Assembly: GCA_964413825.1 (NCBI GenBank)
Contig: CAYPTS010000005.1
Location: 1 to 51,205 of the forward strand
Reading direction: 5' to 3'
Origin: JAFGKM01 sp964413825
GTDB taxonomy: Bacteria > Ratteibacteria > UBA8468 > B48-G9 > JAFGKM01
DNA length: 51,205 nucleotides
Below are positions 1 through 7,249 of the stretch, in pieces. A program made the position numbers and the translations under genes. The first letter of the stretch is position 1. Each line of letters begins with the position of its first letter. The notes beneath the pieces were generated by a model. That model was not told the origin of the DNA and did not search any database. It worked only from the letters and a program-made list of their open reading frames with translations.

Positions 1-2583
1 TTATGTAAAAACAGGGGCGCCGTCCTTGAGGTCTACCTTTACCTTGCCGCCGTCTTTTATTTCACCGGCGAGAACCTTTAAGGCAAGCGGGTTTTCTATC
101 TCTTTCTGTATCAGCCGTTTCAGCGGTCTTGCACCGTAAACTTCATCGTACCCTTTTTCCGCAAGGTATCCCCTGACGGCATCGGTAAGAATTATCTTTA
201 TCTTGCGCTCGTCCAGCCGCTTCTGCAGGTATGCGGTCTGTATGTCCACTATCCTGGTCAGGTCATCCTTTTTCAGCTTGCCGAAGGTGATAATCTCGTC
301 CACCCTGTTGAGAAACTCCGGCCTGAAGGTACTCTTCAGAACTTCAGTAACCTTCTCCTTCATCGCCGCCTCGTCCTTGAACATGGTGATATACTGACTG
401 CCGATGTTTGAGGTCATTATTATGACGGTATTCCTGAAATCTACCGTCCTGCCCTGTCCGTCGGTCATGCGCCCCTCGTCGAGAAGCTGGAGAAGAACGT
501 TGAAAACCTCCATATGCGCTTTTTCTATCTCGTCGAGAAGTATCACACTGTAAGGCCTCCTTCTCACCTTTTCAGTCAACTGCCCGCCCTCTTCGTATCC
601 CACGTATCCGGGAGGCGCACCCAGCAGGCGCGAAACAGAGAACTTTTCGGTATACTCGCTCATGTCAACCCGCACCAGCGCGTTTTCATCGTTAAAAAGT
701 ATCTCCGCAAGAGTTTTCGCAAGTTCGGTCTTGCCCACACCGGTAGGCCCCAGGAAAATGAAAGAACCTATGGGCCTGTTGGGGTCGGAAAGTCCCGCCC
801 TGTTTCTTCTTATCGCGTTGGAGATTGCAACAATCGCCTCGTTCTGCCCGACAACCCTCAACGAAAGACGGTCTTCCATCTTTATGAGTTTTTCAACCTC
901 GCCTTCCAGCATCTTGGATACCGGAATGCCTGTCCATTTGGAAACTATATCCGCTATGTCTTCCTCTGTCACCTCGTCCTTGAGAAGGCCGCCTTCTTTC
1001 GCCTGCGTCTTCTTCAACCTTGCGGTCTCGTCGTCCATTTGTTTCTGCAGGTCAATGAGCGTACCATATTTGTACTCCGCGGCCTTGCCGAGGTTTCCTT
1101 CCCTTTCCGCCTTCTCCACGATGTTTTTCGCGGACTCAATGTCGCCTTTTATTTTCCTGATGCTTTCGACGACTTTCTTTTCTTCAGTCCACTTCGAATG
1201 GAGTTTTTCCCTTTCCTTTTTCAGTCCCTCCAGTTCTTTTTCTATGCGTGCGAGACGTTCTTTCACCTCTGGCCTGGACTCTTTCTTGAGTGCCTGGCGT
1301 TCTATCTCTATCTGCTTTATCCTTCTCTCGGTCTCATCCAGTTCCGCAGGCATGCTGTCAATCTCTATCCTCAACCGGCTCGCCGCCTCGTCGATAAGGT
1401 CTATCGCCTTATCCGGAAGAAATCTTCCGGAGATGTACCTGTGGGAGAGTACCGCAGCGGAAATGAGCGCACTGTCGGTTATTTTTACGCCGTGGTGCAC
1501 CTCGTACCGTTCTTTCAGTCCGCGCAATATTGATATCGACTCCTCAACGGACGGCTCTTTTACGAATACCACCTGAAACCTTCTTTCAAGCGCGCGGTCC
1601 TTTTCTATGTGCTTCCTGTACTCATCCAGCGTGGTTGCACCGATACACTTCAGCGCTCCCCGGGCGAGCGCGGGCTTAAGCATGTTGGAGGCGTCCATCG
1701 CGCCCTCCGCGGCCCCTGCTCCGACAAGCGTATGAAGTTCGTCTATGAAGAGTATGACCTGTCCCTCTTTTCTCTCCAGTTCCTTTAAGAGCGCCTTGAG
1801 GCGGTCTTCAAATTCCCCCCTGTATTTCGTACCCGCAACAAGCGCGCCGAGGTCAAGAACCAGAACGCTTTTATTCTTAAGCCCTTCCGGAACGTCCCCG
1901 GAGACAACCCGCCTTGCAAGTCCCTCGACTATTGCAGTCTTGCCGACGCCGGCCTCTCCTATCAGCACGGGATTGTTCTTGGTCCGCCTTGAAAGAACCT
2001 GTATAACCCTGCGGATTTCCTCATCCCTGCCTATAACCGGGTCGAGTTTCCCCTTGCGTGCGAGGTCGGTAAAATCCCTGGTATATTTTTCAAGCGCCTT
2101 GTATTTGCTCTCCGCATCTTTGTCCGTCACTTTTTCACCGCCCCTTGTCTGCTGTACTATCTTTAGCAGACGCTCTTTAAAAATGTCATATTTTTTAAGA
2201 AGTTCCTGCGCAGGCGACTGTACAGACGCCAGCGCCATAAGCAGGTGTTCAACGCTTACGTACTCGTCTCCCATCTCTTTCGATTCCTTTTGCGCCGCAT
2301 TTAACGCCTGGTTCAACTGCGGGGTAATATAAACGTTTCCCGTAACTCCGGAGCCGGTCACCTGCGGAATCTTTTCCAGCGCCGCAGATATCTCCTTTTT
2401 CAGAGGTTCCGCCTTGATATTCATCTGCTTTAAAATTTCCGATACGGTTTCATCGCTTTCAACCAGCGAATACAGCAGGTGAACGCAGTCAACCGCCTGG
2501 TGGCTCCTTTCTTGAGCGGCGGACTGTGCGCCTATGAGGGATTCCTGCGCCTTGAGCGTAAGTTTTTCGTTAATGTTGTCCAT
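1..2583 (-). CDS. clpB: ATP-dependent disaggregase ClpB
   Basis: This encodes a full-length 860-residue Hsp100 chaperone that, with DnaK, extracts polypeptides from cytoplasmic aggregates. The N-terminal Clp repeat domain covers about residues 1-145. The first AAA+ module has Walker A GEAGVGKT near residue 210, and the second has GPTGVGKT near residue 610. Between them lies a Lys/Glu-rich coiled-coil middle domain (about 400-520), which distinguishes ClpB from ClpA and ClpC. The length matches the family. The stop codon is the first three bases of the window, so the gene is complete. The ribosome site before the ATG at 2583 is weak. No CIRCE-type heat-shock operator is visible in the 47 bases upstream. 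It is the last gene of the minus-strand run that begins at gyrB. Confidence 0.98.
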   Translation of the reverse strand: MDNINEKLTLKAQESLIGAQSAAQERSHQAVDCVHLLYSLVESDETVSEILKQMNIKAEPLKKEISAALEKIPQVTGSGVTGNVYITPQLNQALNAAQKESKEMGDEYVSVEHLLMALASVQSPAQELLKKYDIFKERLLKIVQQTRGGEKVTDKDAESKYKALEKYTRDFTDLARKGKLDPVIGRDEEIRRVIQVLSRRTKNNPVLIGEAGVGKTAIVEGLARRVVSGDVPEGLKNKSVLVLDLGALVAGTKYRGEFEDRLKALLKELERKEGQVILFIDELHTLVGAGAAEGAMDASNMLKPALARGALKCIGATTLDEYRKHIEKDRALERRFQVVFVKEPSVEESISILRGLKERYEVHHGVKITDSALISAAVLSHRYISGRFLPDKAIDLIDEAASRLRIEIDSMPAELDETERRIKQIEIERQALKKESRPEVKERLARIEKELEGLKKEREKLHSKWTEEKKVVESIRKIKGDIESAKNIVEKAEREGNLGKAAEYKYGTLIDLQKQMDDETARLKKTQAKEGGLLKDEVTEEDIADIVSKWTGIPVSKMLEGEVEKLIKMEDRLSLRVVGQNEAIVAISNAIRRNRAGLSDPNRPIGSFIFLGPTGVGKTELAKTLAEILFNDENALVRVDMSEYTEKFSVSRLLGAPPGYVGYEEGGQLTEKVRRRPYSVILLDEIEKAHMEVFNVLLQLLDEGRMTDGQGRTVDFRNTVIIMTSNIGSQYITMFKDEAAMKEKVTEVLKSTFRPEFLNRVDEIITFGKLKKDDLTRIVDIQTAYLQKRLDERKIKIILTDAVRGYLAEKGYDEVYGARPLKRLIQKEIENPLALKVLAGEIKDGGKVKVDLKDGAPVFT

Positions 2584-2630
2584 ACTTCTTTAGATGGGCT
2601 ATGCGTTAAAAGGTTACAAAAGGGCTGCTG

Positions 2631-3008
2631 TTATTCGGAAGAGAAGACGCATTCCACCGGGCCGAACCTGATTTTGCTTTTATCGTCGAGAGGATAGGGT
2701 TTCTTAACCTCGAGGCGCGCCTCGCTCACATAGGTGCCGTAGTGGCTTCCGAGACCCTGCGTTCCGATGTCTTCAATATACCAGTTGCTGTCTTCCTTGT
2801 TGAAGGTAAGACGCGCATGAACTCTCGAAACCTTTGTCAGATCGTTAATCAACAGTCTCTGGGCAACAGGGGATATCGCCTTGAACAGTTTATAATCCGG
2901 AATCATGATGTCGTTGGTATTCACCCTGCCCACGTCTATCTTGCTCTTGTTTTCGTCAAGGACATATTCCTTTTCCATGTAAGGATAGTCAAAGATAAGC
3001 TTTGCCAT
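2631..3008 (-). CDS. FHA-domain protein
   Basis: This is a 125-residue protein made almost only of a forkhead-associated domain, which binds phosphothreonine peptides. The beta-sandwich motifs are visible: GR near residue 24, SRVH near residue 75 and a glycine-rich YGTYV loop near residue 105. The frame extends upstream to 3113, but that part is translated from a palindromic repeat. I therefore place the start at 3008, where GGAGGAGAACACC sits directly before ATG. It lies between lgt and clpB. No kinase or phosphatase is nearby, so the partner is unknown. It could be an adaptor for a Ser/Thr kinase encoded elsewhere. Confidence 0.85.
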   Translation of the reverse strand: MAKLIFDYPYMEKEYVLDENKSKIDVGRVNTNDIMIPDYKLFKAISPVAQRLLINDLTKVSRVHARLTFNKEDSNWYIEDIGTQGLGSHYGTYVSEARLEVKKPYPLDDKSKIRFGPVECVFSSE

Positions 3009-3043
3009 GGTGTTCTCCTCCCTCGCCCCGCTCCGACGCTTTT

Positions 3044-3112
3044 TGTCGTTGCGAGCCGTATTGTGGCGAAGCAATCTCATGAGATTGCTTCGGCTATTGC
3101 CTCGCAATGACA
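3044..3112. repeat. Repeat family A, copy 1
   Basis: A near-perfect palindrome begins TGTCGTTGCGAG and ends CTCGCAATGACA. Its centre is GAAGCAATCTCATGAGATTGCTTC. It lies between lgt and the FHA gene and falsely lengthens the FHA frame. Related copies lie at 23984-24118, 27258-27338, 29200-29236 and 43231-43299. Confidence 0.9.
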
Positions 3113-3124
3113 ATCAGTGCGAGG

Positions 3125-3868
3125 TTATGATTTATCTTTTTTGCCGAGGATGGAGAAGAGGCTTATTGAACCTGCGACGAACAGCGCTATGCCGATAATC
3201 TGGGTGGGATATAAACCGAGACCCGTGGGTAACAGGTCTCCTCTCAAGATATCAATGATATACCTGATTAGTGCAAAACCCAGAATATAGGACGTGAAAA
3301 CAATGCCCGGTTTAAGCCGCTTCTTATACAAAACCCCCAGGATAAAAAACAGCGCTAAGTATGTTATTAAATAATACAACTGCGTCGGATGAACTTTCTC
3401 AGACAGATACGGGAATCTTACCCCCCAGAAAAACTCCGTTGGTTTCCCGTAACAGCACCCGTTAAGAAAACATCCCAGCCTGCCGATTGCCTGCCCGAGA
3501 GGAACAGGCAACGCCACAATGTCCAGCATTTCATTAAGGTTGAATTTTTTGATTTTTGAGTAAATCTGAAGAAATATAAGAGCGGCTATAACGGCTCCCT
3601 CAACAGCAAGCCCCCCGTTTCTCAAACTTAGTATTTCCAGCGGGCGCCGGCAATAATAGGACATCTGGACTATTATGTGCAGAAACCTGCCCCCTATTAT
3701 CCCCCATACTATGGTCCAGAAAAGAAGTTTCGAAACCAGTTCGGGGGAATACCCGCGCCGGGAAGCGTTATGCTGAACAATCAAACTGCAAACAAAAACC
3801 CCGGCCGCCACGAGTACCCCGTACCAGTATATTACAAAACTCCCAATTTTAAGACATACCGGATGCAT
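3125..3868 (-). CDS. lgt: Prolipoprotein diacylglyceryl transferase
   Basis: This inner-membrane enzyme moves diacylglycerol from phosphatidylglycerol to the lipobox cysteine of prolipoproteins, the first step of lipoprotein maturation. The protein has 247 residues and about seven hydrophobic segments. It carries the Lgt signature around RLGCFLNGCCYGKP (near residues 127-142) and the conserved HPTQLYY motif further on. The start codon directly abuts the end of lspA, which encodes the next enzyme in the pathway, so the two are surely co-transcribed. The gene is slightly shorter than E. coli Lgt but contains the core motifs. Confidence 0.97.
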   Translation of the reverse strand: MHPVCLKIGSFVIYWYGVLVAAGVFVCSLIVQHNASRRGYSPELVSKLLFWTIVWGIIGGRFLHIIVQMSYYCRRPLEILSLRNGGLAVEGAVIAALIFLQIYSKIKKFNLNEMLDIVALPVPLGQAIGRLGCFLNGCCYGKPTEFFWGVRFPYLSEKVHPTQLYYLITYLALFFILGVLYKKRLKPGIVFTSYILGFALIRYIIDILRGDLLPTGLGLYPTQIIGIALFVAGSISLFSILGKKDKS

Positions 3869-4432
3869 TTATCCCTTTTCCCCTCTTTCTTCACCCCCAC
3901 CGCACCCAGCCTTCGGCTGCGTGTCTGCCTCCCCCCTCAAAGGGGGAGGCGAACAATGTAGACAGTTCTGTGGTGAGGGGTTTCTGTTTTTAATCTGCTT
4001 CAGAAAAATAAGCCCTATGCCGGAAACAATGAAGACATCCGCCAGGTTGAATACCGGCCACACGTGGAAATTTATAAAATCTATAACGGCGCCTGTCGTT
4101 ATCCTGTCAATAAGATTGCCCGTGATGCCGCCCTCAATCAAACCGAGAGCCGCCGCTGTCGGACGGCTGTTTCCGGCGAACCTGTGGAAATAAACCAGTA
4201 TTGCCGCGGCAATAACAAAGGACGCGGCGATTATGGGAATTTTTATGTCTACGGCGCTCAACACGCCGAAACATATTCCCGTATTCCTTACAAGCGTTAG
4301 AGAAAAAAATCTGAATACGTTTAAGGAGGCGTCTTCTTTTAAAAAATCAAGCATCCAGTACTTGGATAGCCGGTCTGCAACCACCGACAGCAAAGCCGCA
4401 AGATAAAAAATCCTTAGATTTTTACCCTCCAC
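3869..4432 (-). CDS. lspA: Lipoprotein signal peptidase (signal peptidase II)
   Basis: This aspartyl protease of the inner membrane removes the signal peptide from lipid-modified prolipoproteins. The two catalytic-aspartate motifs are present as NLIDR and FNLADV within a four-helix membrane protein. The core ends near residue 150, the usual length. Residues 153-187 are a Cys/Gly/Glu-rich soluble tail encoded by a GC-rich palindromic repeat that lies across the 3' end of the gene. The gene overlaps the upstream dksA-like gene by 11 bases and abuts lgt. The tail is unlikely to have a role in catalysis. Confidence 0.96.
   Translation of the reverse strand: MEGKNLRIFYLAALLSVVADRLSKYWMLDFLKEDASLNVFRFFSLTLVRNTGICFGVLSAVDIKIPIIAASFVIAAAILVYFHRFAGNSRPTAAALGLIEGGITGNLIDRITTGAVIDFINFHVWPVFNLADVFIVSGIGLIFLKQIKNRNPSPQNCLHCSPPPLRGEADTQPKAGCGGGEERGEKG
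3895..3985. repeat. GC-rich palindromic repeat (B-like) at the lspA 3' end
   Basis: The core hairpin is GCCTCCCCCC TCAAA GGGGGAGGC (3929-3952). It is flanked by CACCCCCACCGCACCC on the left and GGTGAGGGG on the right, with a second small hairpin CAGCCTTCGGCTG. It encodes the abnormal C-terminal tail of LspA. Confidence 0.75.
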
Positions 4433-4775
4433 TTTTTTCTTTCTCGTTCTGGCATTTTATACAAAATCTCGCATACGGAAGAGCTTTCAAGCGCGATTCA
4501 GGAATTTTCTTTCCGCATTCCTCGCAGGTCCCGTACTTGTTTTTCTCTATCTTCTCTATCGCCTTGTCTATTTTGTCGAGAATTTTTCTTTCGGCATCGG
4601 AAATATCTATGTCCAATCCTTTTTCAAATTCATCCGTGCCATGGTCGGCTATATGGGTGGGAATGCCCTTCTCGCCTTTGCCTATACCTTCCTTCAGGTA
4701 TCCGAGATTGCTGTAGATTCTCTCTTTTTCCTTGTTTAGCAACTCCAGATAGCGTTTCTTTTCTTTCCTGTCCAT
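4422..4775 (-). CDS. DksA/TraR-family zinc-finger protein
   Basis: This 117-residue protein has the DksA/TraR layout: an N-terminal coiled coil and a C-terminal C4 zinc finger, CEEC followed by FCIKC 17 residues later. DksA proteins enter the RNA polymerase secondary channel and act with ppGpp. Short family members such as this one may act at only a subset of promoters. An ATG at 4793 overlaps the gyrA stop, but the AGGAGG just inside it is a perfect ribosome site nine bases before the ATG at 4775. I therefore prefer 4775. It lies between gyrA and lspA in one transcription unit. Confidence 0.9.
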   Translation of the reverse strand: MDRKEKKRYLELLNKEKERIYSNLGYLKEGIGKGEKGIPTHIADHGTDEFEKGLDIDISDAERKILDKIDKAIEKIEKNKYGTCEECGKKIPESRLKALPYARFCIKCQNEKEKSGG

Positions 4776-4790
4776 ATCAACCTTCCTCCT
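4776..4790 (-). promoter_or_regulatory. Ribosome binding site deciding the dksA-like start
   Basis: On the minus strand, AGGAGG is followed by nine bases and then the ATG at 4775. The upstream ATG at 4793 lies directly against this motif and has no site of its own. Confidence 0.7.
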
Positions 4791-7237
4791 CATGCTTGCG
4801 GCTCTATTTCTTCCTTTACCACAAGCGCCATATCCACAATAGTATCGCCCGCAGAGAGATTGATAAGTTTAACGCCCTGCGTATTCCTTCCTACCGCCCT
4901 GGCATCTTCAGCATTCATCCTGATAACCACGCCCGCCTTGGTGATAAGCATTATCTCGTCTCCGGGTTTTACCGCCTTAATCCCGACCACGTAGCCGTTG
5001 CGGCCTCCGGTCTGGATGTCTATGATGCCCTTGCCGCCCCTGTGCTGTTTCCTGTAGCGGTAAATCATCGTTCTCTTGCCAAACCCTTTGCTGGTCGATG
5101 TAAACAGGGATTTTTCCTTTTCTTCCTCATTGAAAATCTCGCATCCGACAACCTCGTCTTCTTTCTTCTTGAACCTTATTCCTATAACCCCGATGGAAAC
5201 CCTTCCCACCGTGGAGATTTCTTTCTCGGAAAACCTTATGCCCAGGCCGTATTTTGTACTTAAAACCACGTCCTGACTGCCGTCGGTCAGCCGAACCTCT
5301 ATCAGTTTATCGTCTTCCCTGAGATTAATTCCCTTTATGCCGCCTTTTCTCGGCCTGCTGTAAGCGTTTAACGCAGTCTTCTTGACTATGCCGTTTTTGG
5401 TCAGCATGAGAAGAAACTTGTCTTCGGCAAACTCGCTTACCGGAATAACCGCGGCTATCCGCTCTCCGGCGTCTATCCTCAGAAGATTGACTATCGGCTT
5501 GCCCTTGGCATTCCGTCCCGCATCCGGTATGAGATATCCCCTCAGCCAGTGCACCGTGCCCTTTTCAGTGAAAAACAGTATCGTGTCGACCGTAGAGCAT
5601 ATGAACAGATGCTTCACGTAGTCTTCTTCTTTTGTCTTTACGCCTATAAGCCCTTTGCCGCCGCGGCGCTGACGCCTGTACAGGTCGAGAGAACTTCTTT
5701 TGATGTACCCTTCCGAAGAAACTACCACCATGATATCCTCGGGATGCACCAGGTCCAGTTCGTCAAAATCCTCGACCGAGCCGACTATTTCCGTCCGCCT
5801 TTTATCCCCGAATTTTTTCTTTATATCGGCAAGTTCGCCCTTTATGATGGCCTTCACTTTCTCCGGATTGGACAGTATCTCTTTGAGTTCTTTTATGGTT
5901 TGCTTGAGTTCTTCTTTCTCCTGGAGTATCTTTTCCCGCTCCAAGCCGGTCAGTCTTGCCAGAGGCATCGCAAGAACCGCCTGCGCCTGCTTTTCGCTCA
6001 TCTTGAACTTCGCCATCAACGAACCGCGCGCCTCGTCCACATTCTTGGATTCCCTGATAAGTTTTATCACCCTGTCAAGATTGTCCAACGCTATAATGAG
6101 ACCTGAAACAATGTGGTCCCTGTCTTCCGCCTTGCGCAGGTCAAACGCGGCGCGTCTCAAAACTATTTCCTTCCTGTGGTCAAGAAACAGCTGCAGCAAC
6201 TGTTTTATATTCAGGAGTCTCGGCTGCTGGTTTGTAAGCGCAAGATTGATGATGCCGAAGGAGGTCTGCAGCTGGGTATACTTATACAACTGGTTGATTA
6301 TTATGTCCGAATTCTCTCCCCTCTTAACCTCGAGAACCACGCGCATGCCTTCCTTGTCCGACTCGTCCCTTACTTCGCTTATGCCGCTTATCTTGCTTTC
6401 CCCTATGAGATTGGCTATCTGTTCTACAAGCCGCGCCTTATTTACCTCGTAGGGAAGTTCCTTTATGACGATAGTCTCCCTTTTCTTGTCTTCCTCAACC
6501 TCGACCCTGCCCCGCACCGTAATTATTCCCTTGCCGGTGGTATACGCGCTCCTGATGCCGTCGCGGCCGCAGATAGTTGCGCCCGTAGGAAAATCCGGCC
6601 CGGGCAGAATCTGCATAATGTCTTCTATAGTTATGCCGGGGTTGTCAATAAGTTTTACCAGCGCATCCACGACCTCGGTCAGGTTATGGGGCGGCATGTT
6701 TGTCGCCATGCCCACCGCTATTCCGGAAGAACCGTTAATCAAAAGATTCGGCACGCGGCTGGGCAGTACAACCGGCTCCTGCAGGGACTCGTCGAAATTC
6801 GGCATGAAGTCCACGGTGTCTTTTTCAATGTCAGCCAGCATCTCCATTGCGATGGGGGTAAGACGCGCTTCGGTATACCTCATGGCCGCGGGCGGGTCTC
6901 CGTCAATCGAGCCGAAGTTTCCCTGTCCGTTGACCAGCGGGTACCTCAACGAAAACTCCTGCGTCATCCTTGCTATGGATTCGTATATCGCCGCATCCCC
7001 GTGGGGATGGTATTTGCCCATTACTTCTCCGACAATCCTTGCGGACTTTTTAAACGGTTTGCCGGGTTCAACGCCCAGTTCAAGCATTCCGTAAAGAATT
7101 CTCCTGTGGACCGGCTTAAGCCCGTCCCTCGAATCGGGAAGTGCCCTGCCTACAATGACGCTCATGGCATAGTCAATGTACGAGCCTTTCATCTCCTCTT
7201 CTACGCCTACCGGTACTATTCTTTCCTCTTCTCCCAT
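4790..7237 (-). CDS. gyrA: DNA gyrase subunit A
   Basis: This encodes the DNA breakage-reunion subunit of the A2B2 gyrase, which introduces negative supercoils. The 815-residue protein starts with the winged-helix catalytic domain. The active-site tyrosine lies in MRYTEARL, near residue 120. The C-terminal beta-pinwheel carries the GyrA box QRRGGKG, which marks gyrase rather than topoisomerase IV. A GAGGAGA site precedes the ATG, and only 12 bases separate it from gyrB. The length is somewhat below E. coli GyrA because the acidic tail is short. Confidence 0.98.
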   Translation of the reverse strand: MGEEERIVPVGVEEEMKGSYIDYAMSVIVGRALPDSRDGLKPVHRRILYGMLELGVEPGKPFKKSARIVGEVMGKYHPHGDAAIYESIARMTQEFSLRYPLVNGQGNFGSIDGDPPAAMRYTEARLTPIAMEMLADIEKDTVDFMPNFDESLQEPVVLPSRVPNLLINGSSGIAVGMATNMPPHNLTEVVDALVKLIDNPGITIEDIMQILPGPDFPTGATICGRDGIRSAYTTGKGIITVRGRVEVEEDKKRETIVIKELPYEVNKARLVEQIANLIGESKISGISEVRDESDKEGMRVVLEVKRGENSDIIINQLYKYTQLQTSFGIINLALTNQQPRLLNIKQLLQLFLDHRKEIVLRRAAFDLRKAEDRDHIVSGLIIALDNLDRVIKLIRESKNVDEARGSLMAKFKMSEKQAQAVLAMPLARLTGLEREKILQEKEELKQTIKELKEILSNPEKVKAIIKGELADIKKKFGDKRRTEIVGSVEDFDELDLVHPEDIMVVVSSEGYIKRSSLDLYRRQRRGGKGLIGVKTKEEDYVKHLFICSTVDTILFFTEKGTVHWLRGYLIPDAGRNAKGKPIVNLLRIDAGERIAAVIPVSEFAEDKFLLMLTKNGIVKKTALNAYSRPRKGGIKGINLREDDKLIEVRLTDGSQDVVLSTKYGLGIRFSEKEISTVGRVSIGVIGIRFKKKEDEVVGCEIFNEEEKEKSLFTSTSKGFGKRTMIYRYRKQHRGGKGIIDIQTGGRNGYVVGIKAVKPGDEIMLITKAGVVIRMNAEDARAVGRNTQGVKLINLSAGDTIVDMALVVKEEIEPQA

Positions 7238-7249
7238 TCTTCTTTCTCC

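Noticed and set aside
514..1533. Long plus-strand frames opposite clpB (339 and 304 codons)
   Set aside because: They are shadows of clpB on the other strand; they have no motifs and no ribosome sites, and ClpB is certain.
2584..2630. CIRCE heat-shock operator before clpB
   Set aside because: No TTAGCACTC-type inverted repeat is present.
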